In this document: positions 1 through 5,152 of the stretch, in pieces | Position numbering within the stretch: the stretch's first letter is position 1 | How the letters are laid out: every line of letters starts with the position of its first letter | Assembly (NCBI GenBank): GCA_902826945.1 | Contig: CADEGS010000282.1 | Location: 1-5,152 of the forward strand | Length of the DNA stretch: 5,152 bases | DNA from: an uncultured bacterium | Lineage (GTDB): Bacteria > Planctomycetota > UBA1135 > GCA-002686595 | Reading direction: 5' to 3' | Made by a program: the position numbers and the translations under genes | The notes under the pieces: model-generated | What the model was told of the DNA's origin: nothing | The model's input: only the letters and a program-made list of their open reading frames with translations | Database searches by the model: none

Positions 1-1853
1 GGCAGCGCCAGCGCGATCGCCGCCAGCCGCTGCCAGCGCGACCACGCCAGCGCGCGCCGCGCGGGCAGGAGCTGCCACGCGTAGGCGCCGAGCAGCAGGC
101 ACAGGGGCAGCGTGACGAACACCGCCATGGTCGACGGCAGGACGCTGGCGGCGAAGGGCGCGATCACGACGCCGGCCAGGAAGCCCAGCACGACGCTCGG
201 CAGGCTGGCCATCATCTCGATCGAGGACTTGACCGGCGTGCGCAGGCGGCGGTCGAGGAACTCGCTCGTGTACACCGCCGCCAGGAGCGCCAGCGGCACG
301 CCGAAGAGCATCGAGTAGACCGTCGCCTTGAGCGTGCCGAAGACGAGCGGCACGAGCCCGAGCTTGGGCTCGAACTCGTCGCCTGCTCCCTCCGACTGCC
401 AGACGTGGCCGGGGCGCTCGTAGCCCTCGTACCAGACCGACCCGAAGAACGCGTGCAGGCCGGCCTCGGGGTGGCCGAGGTCGAGGCCCCACGACACGAG
501 CTCGCCGTCCTGCACGCCCAGCAGCCGATCCTCCTGCGCCACCAGGTCGAGCGCGCGCACCGGCGCGGAGCGCGCCTGCGCCGCCGCCAGGAAGGCGCCG
601 GTCGTCATCGTGTAGACGCGCACCGTGCCGTCGGCGTGTCCGCAGGCGACGACGCGCCCGCGCGGCGCCGTGGCCAGCGCGGTGACCGGGCTCGCCGGCC
701 CGTCGAGCAGGTGCGCCGGCGCCAGCACCGAGCCGTCGGCGGTGCCCGCGTCCTCGGGCTTGACGCGGAACCAGCCGCGCGTGCGCCCGAGCGAGTCGCC
801 GATCATCAGGGTCGTCTGACCCAGCAGCATGCGCGCCGCGGTCACGCGCGCGGCCGGCTCGATGACGAGGTCCACCGTCTCGACGACCGCGGGCCGCTCG
901 GGATCCGAGACGTCCCAGCGCGCGAGCCAGCCGTCCTCCCAGATCGCGTAGGCGTTGTCGCCGGCGCCCGACAGGAGCAGCCAGCCCGGCGCGCCGCGCT
1001 GGCGCACGTCGGCGGTCGGGAGCTCGTGCCCCTCCACCTCGACCGTCAGCTCGTCGGTCATCCAGTCGCGCTTCTCCGTCGCGCGCGCCAGCTCGAACGA
1101 GCCGTCCTCGTGCCAGGCGACGAAGGTGCCGCCGCGCGCGTCGGTGGCGTGCGCGAGCAGCCGCACCGGCGAGGCGTAGGCGGAGGCCGCGGGCGGGTCG
1201 AGCTGCAGCGCGAACGCGCTCCAGCGCCAGCCGCCCTCGCGCGTGCGCTCGACCAGGCCGCCGGCGAGCTCGGCGCGCGTGCCCTCCGCGAGCGAGGCCA
1301 GCGCCGCGGGCACGCGGTCCTGGGTCAGGAAGACCGTCACGAACCCCGCCAGCCCCAGCCGCACGGTGCCGTCGGCGAAGCCGAGCGCCAGCGTCTGGCC
1401 GGTCAGCTCGGCCTGGAGCCCCTCGTAGAGCGCCGGGTCCGGCCCGATCAGCGCGCGCTCGGGATCGACCTCCCGCGTGTGGTTGCCGGGCGCGAGCGAC
1501 CATGCGGTCGGCGGCGCGTCCGCGAAAGGTGCCAGGCGCTGGAGCGCGCGCCCGTCGTCGATGCGCTGCACGGCGACCCCGCCGTCCTGCGCGAAGGAGG
1601 CGAGCAGCACGCCGCGCTCGTCGCTCAGGAGCCGCTCGCCCGTCACGCCGTCGGGCAGCGCGCGCTCCACGGCGGCCTCGACGCGCGCGCCGCGGAACAA
1701 GGGCAGCGCGACGCTCACCAGGAACACGAACATCAGGCCGACCGAGGCGATCGTGCCGATGCCGCCGACCGTGATCGCCAGCCGCATGACGCGCTCGGCC
1801 AGGCGCACGATGGTCCTGGTCCGGCGGGCGCGTCGCGTCGGGGAGGTCTTCAC
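1..1853 (-). CDS. pstC: Long-form phosphate ABC transporter permease PstC, 3' end cut by the window
   Basis: Inner-membrane permease subunit of the high-affinity Pst phosphate importer; it normally pairs with PstA and is driven by PstB. The visible 617 codons read from GTG at 1853, with an in-frame TAG three codons upstream, so no earlier start exists; ATG at codon 23 is the main alternative. Residues 1-24 are basic and cytoplasmic and TM1 is about 25-52. A periplasmic domain spans about 55-495 and contains WD/beta-propeller-like stretches (about 389-419, ending HADGTVRVYTMTTG, and about 431-460). The permease domain opens at DEFEPKLGLVPLVFGTLKAT (492-511), followed by a membrane segment and the conserved loop EMMASLPSVVLGFLAG (546-561). 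Ordinary PstC is about 300 aa; the long form with this insert is known from pseudomonads at roughly 680-760 aa, so perhaps 70-150 residues are missing. It lies 75 bp after pstS on the same strand, with no clear Shine-Dalgarno near its start. Identification is firm; the role of the insert is unknown to me. Confidence 0.93.
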   Translation of the reverse strand, partial: MKTSPTRRARRTRTIVRLAERVMRLAITVGGIGTIASVGLMFVFLVSVALPLFRGARVEAAVERALPDGVTGERLLSDERGVLLASFAQDGGVAVQRIDDGRALQRLAPFADAPPTAWSLAPGNHTREVDPERALIGPDPALYEGLQAELTGQTLALGFADGTVRLGLAGFVTVFLTQDRVPAALASLAEGTRAELAGGLVERTREGGWRWSAFALQLDPPAASAYASPVRLLAHATDARGGTFVAWHEDGSFELARATEKRDWMTDELTVEVEGHELPTADVRQRGAPGWLLLSGAGDNAYAIWEDGWLARWDVSDPERPAVVETVDLVIEPAARVTAARMLLGQTTLMIGDSLGRTRGWFRVKPEDAGTADGSVLAPAHLLDGPASPVTALATAPRGRVVACGHADGTVRVYTMTTGAFLAAAQARSAPVRALDLVAQEDRLLGVQDGELVSWGLDLGHPEAGLHAFFGSVWYEGYERPGHVWQSEGAGDEFEPKLGLVPLVFGTLKATVYSMLFGVPLALLAAVYTSEFLDRRLRTPVKSSIEMMASLPSVVLGFLAGVVIAPFAASVLPSTMAVFVTLPLCLLLGAYAWQLLPARRALAWSRWQRLAAIALAL

Positions 1854-1871
1854 GGCTGGTTTCTAGGAGCG

Positions 1872-1906
1872 GAGGAGGCGGAGATCGGCCGATCCCGCGC
1901 CTCCTC
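1872..1906 (-). other. Strong nested intercistronic hairpin between pstS and pstC
   Basis: A perfect 9-bp inverted repeat (plus strand GAGGAGGCG at 1872-1880 and CGCCTCCTC at 1898-1906) encloses a second palindrome, GATCGGCCGATC (1883-1894). As RNA it can form one long stem with a single bulge and a GGCC loop. No T-tract follows on the minus strand, so it does not look like a simple intrinsic terminator. By analogy with other binding-protein transporter operons it may protect the pstS message from 3' exonucleases and lower expression of pstC; that role is inferred. The upstream arm also contains the only GGAGG-like sequence near pstC, about 45-50 nt before the start and locked in the stem. 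Confidence 0.75.
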
Positions 1907-1910
1907 GCGA

Positions 1911-1923
1911 GGCCCGGAGGGCC
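1911..1923 (-). other. Short GC hairpin just after the pstS stop
   Basis: The arms GGCCC and GGGCC flank a 3-nt loop, beginning 5 nt past the pstS TGA. It is followed by the 10-bp palindrome CCTCGCGAGG (1903-1912) and the larger nested hairpin at 1872-1906, so almost the whole pstS-pstC spacer is structured. There is no T-run. It probably acts with its neighbour as a stability or attenuation element; this is inference. Confidence 0.5.
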
Positions 1924-1928
1924 GGCGC

Positions 1929-2930
1929 TCAGCGGGGCGCGCTGGCCTCGCGCGCCGCCGCCTGGATGCCCAGCGAGCCGAGGGCCTTGGTGGCGACCGC
2001 CGCCGGGACCGGATAGTACCCGGACTTGACCACGTCCTCCTGTCCCTGCTTGCTGAAGACGTAGCGGACGAACTCGCGGCGCAGCGGGTCGAGCTGCGAG
2101 TTCGGGGCGTAGTTCATGTACAGGAGCAGGTGGCGCGCCAGCGGGTACTCGCCCGAGTAGGCCTTGTCCGGCGTGGCGCTGACGAACGCGCCGCCGTCCT
2201 TCGCGGCCAGGGGCAACGCGCGCACGTCCGGCGTGGTGTAGCCGATGCCGCTGTAGCCGACGCCGAAGCGGTCGGTCGCGACGCCCTGGACGACGGCCGA
2301 GCTGCCCGGCTGCTCCTTGACGGAGGACTTGAAGTCGCCCTTGAAGAGCGCGCGCTCCTTGAAGTAGCCGTAGGTGCCCGAGGCCGAGTTGCGTCCGTAG
2401 AGGCTGATCGGCTGCTGAGCCCAGTCGCCGGTGAGGCCGACCTGGCCCCACTTCGTGATGTCCGTCCCCAGCCCGCCCTTGCGGTTCTGCGAGAACATCG
2501 CGTCCACCTGCTGCAGCGTCAGGCCCTGGATCGGGTTGTCCTTGTTCACGTACACCGCCAGCATGTCGATGCTGGTGCGCAGCGCGGTCGGCTTGTAGCC
2601 GAAGTGCTTCTCGAAGGCGTCGATCTCGTCGCTCTTCATCTCGCGGCTCATCGGCCCGAAGGTCGAGGCGCCCTCGATCAGCTTGGGCGGGGCCGTGCTC
2701 GAGCCCTTGCCCTCGATCTCGATCTGGACGTCGGGGTAGAACGCCTTGAAGCCCTCGCTCCAGAGCGTCATCAGGTTGTTCATCGTGTCGGAGCCGACGC
2801 TCTTGATCGTGCCCGACACGCCCTGGACGGGCTCGTAGGTGGGGAGCTTCGGGTCGATCTCGACGGCTTGGGCGACGGCGACGCCGCCGAGGAGCGTCGC
2901 GGCCAGGACGACGCGCGGGAGTGCGATCAC
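1929..2930 (-). CDS. pstS: Periplasmic phosphate-binding protein PstS
   Basis: Captures inorganic phosphate in the periplasm and delivers it to the PstC/PstA permease. The protein has 333 residues, normal for the family. A Sec signal peptide occupies about 1-22 (hydrophobic core, cleavage likely after AQA). There is no lipobox and no cysteine anywhere, so it should be soluble rather than a lipoprotein. Family signatures are GSDT (46-49), KGSSTAPP (75-82), FGPMSREMK (91-99), the SID segment (120-122) and GRNSASGTYGYF (179-190); these cover the loops that bind phosphate in known PstS structures. The overall pattern closely matches the pseudomonad-type PstS that accompanies long PstC. The start is GTG at 2930, supported by AAGGAG 8 nt upstream and by the signal peptide beginning at once. 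It is the first gene after the PHO-box-like repeat and is followed by hairpins and then pstC, so it is probably phosphate-repressible and the most abundant product of the operon. Confidence 0.97.
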   Translation of the reverse strand: MIALPRVVLAATLLGGVAVAQAVEIDPKLPTYEPVQGVSGTIKSVGSDTMNNLMTLWSEGFKAFYPDVQIEIEGKGSSTAPPKLIEGASTFGPMSREMKSDEIDAFEKHFGYKPTALRTSIDMLAVYVNKDNPIQGLTLQQVDAMFSQNRKGGLGTDITKWGQVGLTGDWAQQPISLYGRNSASGTYGYFKERALFKGDFKSSVKEQPGSSAVVQGVATDRFGVGYSGIGYTTPDVRALPLAAKDGGAFVSATPDKAYSGEYPLARHLLLYMNYAPNSQLDPLRREFVRYVFSKQGQEDVVKSGYYPVPAAVATKALGSLGIQAAAREASAPR

Positions 2931-2938
2931 GTTCGGTT

Positions 2939-2944
2939 CTCCTT
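2939..2944 (-). promoter_or_regulatory. Shine-Dalgarno of pstS
   Basis: AAGGAG sits 8 nt before the GTG at 2930. It decides the pstS start. It is the only strong Shine-Dalgarno in the window: neither phoR nor pstC has one at normal spacing. Confidence 0.85.
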
Positions 2945-3000
2945 CTGTGGCTGGGGTGTGGGCTGCGAGCGCGCGACCGCCCGCTCCTCGGGGTCGTGCC

Positions 3001-3018
3001 CGTCGGAGCGCTCCGACG
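3001..3018. repeat. Perfect 18-bp palindrome in the pstS leader
   Basis: CGTCGGAGCGCTCCGACG is identical to its own reverse complement over all 18 bases. As RNA it gives a 7-bp stem with a GCGC loop, about 55 nt ahead of the pstS Shine-Dalgarno. It could be a binding site for a dimeric regulator or a 5' stabilising hairpin; the sequence alone does not decide. No T-tract follows on the minus strand, so a terminator is unlikely. Confidence 0.6.
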
Positions 3019-3052
3019 CGAGAAAGGCGACGGACGCCGGGCGAGCCACGGT

Positions 3053-3077
3053 GACGGCCGCGCCGGTGCGCGGCGTC
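3053..3077 (-). other. Stem-loop at the start of the pstS leader
   Basis: The 7-bp arms GCCGCGC and GCGCGGC flank a 4-nt loop, and GAC/GTC pairing extends the stem past a one-base bulge, giving about 10 pairs of mostly G-C. It would lie within the first few tens of nucleotides of the transcript if the promoter proposed at 3090-3119 is right. A hairpin at the 5' end often protects mRNA; that function is inferred. No U-run follows it. Confidence 0.5.
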
Positions 3078-3089
3078 CCAGATCCTCTA

Positions 3090-3119
3090 TTTCTAGCCTT
3101 CCCCAACCGAGGCTGTGGA
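3090..3119 (-). promoter_or_regulatory. Candidate sigma-70-type promoter of pstS
   Basis: On the minus strand TCCACA (3119-3114, 4/6 to TTGACA) is followed after 18 nt by TAGAAA (3095-3090, 4/6 to TATAAT), placing the transcript start near 3083 and giving a leader of about 150 nt. The match is modest, as expected for an activator-dependent promoter. The PHO-box-like repeat ends 14 nt upstream of the -35, whereas in Escherichia coli the Pho box replaces the -35. Either the true -10 is different or activation works from a more upstream position. Confidence 0.35.
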
Positions 3120-3133
3120 GGAGAAGGGAGGCG

Positions 3134-3151
3134 GGTGAACCCGGGGTGAGC
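3134..3151 (-). promoter_or_regulatory. PHO-box-like direct repeat upstream of pstS
   Basis: On the minus strand GCTCACC, CCGG, GTTCACC form two 7-nt units with 6/7 identity, spaced by 4 nt, an 11-nt period. This geometry (7+4+7) is that of known PhoB/PhoP operators. The unit GTTCACC matches the actinobacterial PhoP direct-repeat consensus better than the enterobacterial CTGTCAT. It lies upstream of pstS, the classic first target of the regulon, and next to phoBR. The binding protein is expected to be the response regulator whose end is seen at 5100-5152; that assignment is inferred from context. Confidence 0.6.
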
Positions 3152-3175
3152 CGGTTGCGAAGAAGCCTTAAATCA

Positions 3176-3194
3176 CGGCGGGCCCCGGCGGGCC
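3176..3194. repeat. Two tandem copies of CGGCGGGCC
   Basis: CGGCGGGCC occurs at 3176-3184 and again at 3186-3194, separated by one C. It lies in the gap between the end of phoR and the PHO-box-like repeat. Low-complexity GC sequence could produce this by chance; no function is assigned. Confidence 0.4.
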
Positions 3195-3215
3195 AACGGC
3201 CTGGCATTGCAAAGA

Positions 3216-3242
3216 TCCCTTGGCGTCGCCGTCGCGAAGGGA
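3216..3242 (-). terminator. Possible weak terminator behind phoR
   Basis: The arms TCCCTT and AAGGGA (6 bp) close an inner GC-rich segment that can itself pair (GGCGACGCC). On the minus strand the stem is followed by TCTTTG. The T-run is short, so termination would be partial at best. Its location, about 90 nt after the phoR stop and before the pstS promoter region, fits a boundary between two transcription units. Confidence 0.3.
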
Positions 3243-3278
3243 GCCCTCCGGCGCGCGCTCGGCCCGATCCTCGGCCAG

Positions 3279-3306
3279 GCGGCCGCGGCGGGGGGGGCCC
3301 GGCCGC
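3279..3306 (-). terminator. GC-rich hairpin 3' of phoR
   Basis: The 7-bp arms GCGGCCG and CGGCCGC flank a 14-nt loop that includes a run of eight C on the minus strand (G run at 3290-3297). It begins about 25 nt after the phoR stop. No T-tract follows, so it is not a canonical intrinsic terminator; it may be a 3'-end stabiliser or simply GC-rich sequence. Confidence 0.25.
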
Positions 3307-3330
3307 AGGCAGGCCACGTCCCCCTCGCGC

Positions 3331-5112
3331 TCAGCCGGCCAGCGCCAGCCGGACCGAGAAGGCGCTGCCCCGGCCGAGCTCGCTCTCGACGCTGACCGAG
3401 CCGCCCATCGAGAGCACGAGGTGCTTCACGATCGAGAGCCCGAGGCCCGTGCCGCCCAGCTCGCGCGAGCGCGCCTTGTCCACGCGGTAGAAGCGCTCGA
3501 AGATGCGGTCGAGCTCGGCGGGCGGCACGCCCAGGCCGGTGTCGCGCACGCGCAGCACGCCCTCGTCCGTGCGGGCCTCGAGCGCGATCTCGACGCGGCC
3601 CTCGGCCGTGTACTTGATCGCGTTGTCGACCAGGTTCTCGAGCACCTGCGTCATCGCCTCGCGGTCGCCCAGCACGACCAGGCGCGCCGAGGCGGGCGGA
3701 AGGACGAGCTCCAGCCCCTTGCCCTCGGCCGCGTCGGCGTGGCGCTTGACCACGCTCTCGATCACCTCGCGCCAGTCCACGGGGTGCAGCTGGACGACGC
3801 CCTCCTGCGACTCGACGCGCGCCAGGCTGAGCAGGTCGGTCACGAGGTGCGTGAGGCGGTCCACGTTGGCGTCGATGCGCTGCAGGAAGCGCTCGTTGTG
3901 CGCCTCGTCGCGCAGCGCGCCGCCGAGCAGCGTCTCGACGAAGCCCTTGATCGCCGCCAGCGGCGTCTTCAGCTCGTGCGAGACGTTGGCGACGAAGTCG
4001 CGGCGGATGCTCTCCAGCCGGCGCAGGTCGGTGACGTCGTGGACGACGATCACGACCCCGCTGCGTCCGCCGCCCTCGAAGGGGCTGGCGTGGGCCTGGA
4101 TCACGAGCTCGCGGCCGGCGCGGTGCAGCTCGATCTCGCCGCGCGCCGCCGCCCGCCCGCGCCGCGCCGCGCCGATCAGCTCCTCGAGCGCGGCGTTGGG
4201 CGCCTGCTCCCACAGCTTGCGCGCGCGCGGGTCGCCGTCGAGCCGCAGCAGGCGCCGCGCCGCGCCGTTGCTGAACAGCACGTGGTCCTCGTCGTCCACG
4301 GCCACGACGCCCTCGACCATGCCGGCCAGCATCGCCCGCAGCTGCGCGTCGTCCTGCGAGATCGTCGCGATGCGCTGGTGGAACTCGAGGCCGAGCTCGC
4401 GCAGCGTGCTCGCCAGGCGCCCCAGCGCGTCGGTCTGCGGCAGGCGCGGCGCGGAGGCCTCCAGGTCGCCGTCGCGGATCGACTGCGCCACGCGCGTCAG
4501 CGTCTCGACCGGCGCGCTGGCGCGGCGCGCCAGCAGCAGCGACAGCACGAGCGCGAGCGCGAGCCCGCCGCCCAGCACCCAGGCCAGCCGCGCGCGCGCC
4601 GCCGCGGCGCGCCCGAGCAGCCCCTCGAGCGGCCAGGCGATCCGCAGCGTGCCGAGCTCGCGCCCGTCGCGCTCCAGCCAGCGCGCGAAGTACAGGAGCT
4701 CCTCCCCGCGCAGCGAGCGGCTCTCGCGGCGCGCCAGGCCGGTGCCGTGCTCGCGCGCGGCCAGGACCTCTTGCCGCGACCCGTGGTTCTCCATCCGCGC
4801 CGGGTCGTGGTCCGAGTCGGCCACGACGCGCCCGTCGGGCAGCACGAGCGTCACGCGCAGGAGCGAGTCGGCCCCCAGGCGCTGGACCTCGGCCTGCAGC
4901 TCCAACGTCGGGTGCGTCAGGCGCCCGGCCGCCCACGGCGCGAGCAGGGCCGAGGTCTCCGCGAGCTGCGCCTCGAGCCCGGCCAGCGCCCGCGCGTCGA
5001 GGTCGGCGCACACCTGCCGGTCCACCAGCACCCCGACCAGGGCCAGGACCAGGACGAAGCAGGCGAACGGGTTCCAGAAGGCTCGTGAACGGAAGAGGCT
5101 CAGTCCCTGCAC
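3331..5112 (-). CDS. phoR: Phosphate regulon sensor histidine kinase PhoR
   Basis: Membrane kinase that phosphorylates the PhoB-type regulator when phosphate is scarce and dephosphorylates it when phosphate is ample. The 593 residues show TM1 (about 12-31), an extracytoplasmic sensor domain (about 32-173) with the Cache-like pattern LPDGRVVADS (91-100) then MENH (107-110), TM2 (about 175-195), HAMP (about 196-248), PAS (about 257-365), HisKA with SHELKTP at 378-384 (His379 the phosphoacceptor; HExxT Thr383 as in bifunctional kinase/phosphatases), and HATPase with the N box around Asn493/Asn497, DTGLG (524-528), ERFYRVD (539-545) and GGTGLGLS (553-560). E. coli PhoR has no such extracytoplasmic domain; this layout is that of Bacillus PhoR and many other phyla. 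The start is GTG at 5112, the only in-frame start after a stop at 5146-5148. It overlaps phoB by 13 bp without its own Shine-Dalgarno, suggesting coupled translation. The family is certain; the phosphate assignment rests on the pst neighbours and the phoB overlap. Confidence 0.94.
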   Translation of the reverse strand: MQGLSLFRSRAFWNPFACFVLVLALVGVLVDRQVCADLDARALAGLEAQLAETSALLAPWAAGRLTHPTLELQAEVQRLGADSLLRVTLVLPDGRVVADSDHDPARMENHGSRQEVLAAREHGTGLARRESRSLRGEELLYFARWLERDGRELGTLRIAWPLEGLLGRAAAARARLAWVLGGGLALALVLSLLLARRASAPVETLTRVAQSIRDGDLEASAPRLPQTDALGRLASTLRELGLEFHQRIATISQDDAQLRAMLAGMVEGVVAVDDEDHVLFSNGAARRLLRLDGDPRARKLWEQAPNAALEELIGAARRGRAAARGEIELHRAGRELVIQAHASPFEGGGRSGVVIVVHDVTDLRRLESIRRDFVANVSHELKTPLAAIKGFVETLLGGALRDEAHNERFLQRIDANVDRLTHLVTDLLSLARVESQEGVVQLHPVDWREVIESVVKRHADAAEGKGLELVLPPASARLVVLGDREAMTQVLENLVDNAIKYTAEGRVEIALEARTDEGVLRVRDTGLGVPPAELDRIFERFYRVDKARSRELGGTGLGLSIVKHLVLSMGGSVSVESELGRGSAFSVRLALAG

Positions 5113-5152
5113 TTGTAGCCGACGCCCCGGACGGTGGCGATCAGCTTACCGG
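5100..5152 (-). CDS. phoB: C-terminal end of a PhoB/OmpR-family response regulator (5' part outside the window)
   Basis: Only the last 16 codons and the TGA are visible. They read GKLIATVRGVGYKCRD, and the TVRGVGYK motif is the C-terminal hairpin (wing) of the OmpR/PhoB winged-helix DNA-binding domain, near the usual end of such proteins. The frame differs from phoR and runs 13 bp into it. Position directly before a PhoR-type kinase and upstream of pstS makes PhoB the likely identity, with the PHO-box-like repeat at 3134-3151 as a likely target. The receiver domain cannot be seen, so the exact member of the family is inferred from context. Confidence 0.82.
   Translation of the reverse strand, partial: GKLIATVRGVGYKCRD

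Larger units (their letters stand above)
2931..3330 (-). other. Non-coding regulatory gap between phoR and pstS
   Basis: This stretch of 400 bases holds no gene I can support. Read in the direction of transcription it contains hairpins behind phoR (3279-3306, 3216-3242), a small tandem repeat, a PHO-box-like direct repeat (3134-3151), a candidate promoter (3090-3119), two dyad symmetries in the pstS leader (3053-3077 and 3001-3018) and the pstS ribosome binding site (2939-2944). The small AT-richer patches (about 3088-3095, 3169-3174 and 3207-3216) stand out against the GC-rich surroundings. The size and content suggest that pstS has its own promoter and does not depend only on read-through from phoBR. 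Confidence 0.7.

Noticed and set aside
7..41. Repeated GCCAGCGCGA near the left edge
   Set aside because: Both copies fall inside the pstC coding frame and are explained by Ala/Arg/Trp/Leu-rich codons in GC-rich DNA.
3026..3059. Second PHO-box-like repeat (CGTCACC and GCTCGCC) in the pstS leader
   Set aside because: The units are 10 nt apart rather than 11, match poorly, and lie downstream of the predicted transcript start.
405..3149. Open frame of 914 codons on the plus strand
   Set aside because: It is antisense to the well-supported pstC and pstS, is dominated by Arg, Ala, Gly and His with no recognisable domain, and is what high GC at codon third positions produces on the opposite strand.
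2931..3207. Possible small gene from ATG at 3207 (minus strand) through the pstS leader
   Set aside because: The frame is open, but no Shine-Dalgarno precedes it, it runs across the PHO box, promoter and hairpins into pstS out of frame, and the product has no recognisable features.
3290..3297. Run of eight G as a phase-variation tract
   Set aside because: It lies in non-coding sequence behind phoR, so slippage would not switch a reading frame; it is probably just GC-rich spacer or hairpin loop.
3173..5011. Open frame of 612 codons on the minus strand
   Set aside because: It overlaps phoR in another frame. The PhoR frame carries every histidine kinase motif in order, while this one is Arg/Ala/Gly-rich noise.
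3220..5088. Open frame of 622 codons on the plus strand
   Set aside because: Antisense shadow of phoR, with low-complexity composition and no domain.

Overview
The window is one arm of a phosphate-starvation (Pho) regulon from a very GC-rich bacterium (roughly 70% G+C by eye). All real genes lie on the minus strand, so transcription runs from right to left: the last 16 codons of a phoB-type response regulator, then phoR (sensor histidine kinase), a 398-bp non-coding regulatory gap, pstS (periplasmic phosphate-binding protein), and a long-form pstC (permease) that runs off the left edge. PstS has a plain Sec signal peptide, no lipobox cysteine and no cysteine at all. This points to a soluble periplasmic protein and so to a Gram-negative (diderm) cell. 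PstS and the long PstC resemble the pseudomonad type of Pst system. The extreme GC and the PhoR architecture do not fix the phylum; Myxococcota, Planctomycetota or high-GC Pseudomonadota are all possible, and this is inference.

Right end (3331-5152): phoB and phoR overlap by 13 bp. phoR begins at a GTG inside the phoB end with no Shine-Dalgarno of its own, which suggests translational coupling. PhoR has two membrane segments around an extracytoplasmic sensor domain, then HAMP, PAS, HisKA (His379) and HATPase domains.

Middle (2931-3330): the gap holds weak terminator-like hairpins behind phoR, a two-unit direct repeat of PHO-box type (GCTCACC-4 nt-GTTCACC, 11-nt period), a plausible -35/-10 pair, and a pstS leader of about 150 nt. 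The leader carries two strong dyad symmetries and a good Shine-Dalgarno.

Left end (1-2930): pstS (333 aa) is followed after 75 bp by pstC. The 75-bp spacer is almost entirely two hairpins, one of them a long nested stem, as expected where pstS must be expressed above the downstream transporter genes. The visible PstC part (617 aa) has TM1, a periplasmic insert of about 440 residues with WD/beta-propeller-like repeats, and the start of the permease domain. pstA, pstB and phoU are not in the window and would be expected further left.

Together the genes form a loop: PhoR senses phosphate sufficiency (through the Pst transporter in known systems) and phosphorylates PhoB, which binds PHO boxes and switches on pstS and pstC. 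I see no mobile element, CRISPR array, tRNA or rRNA. The coding content is a recognisable Pho system; the interesting parts are the regulatory DNA and the long PstC, not a wholly new system.
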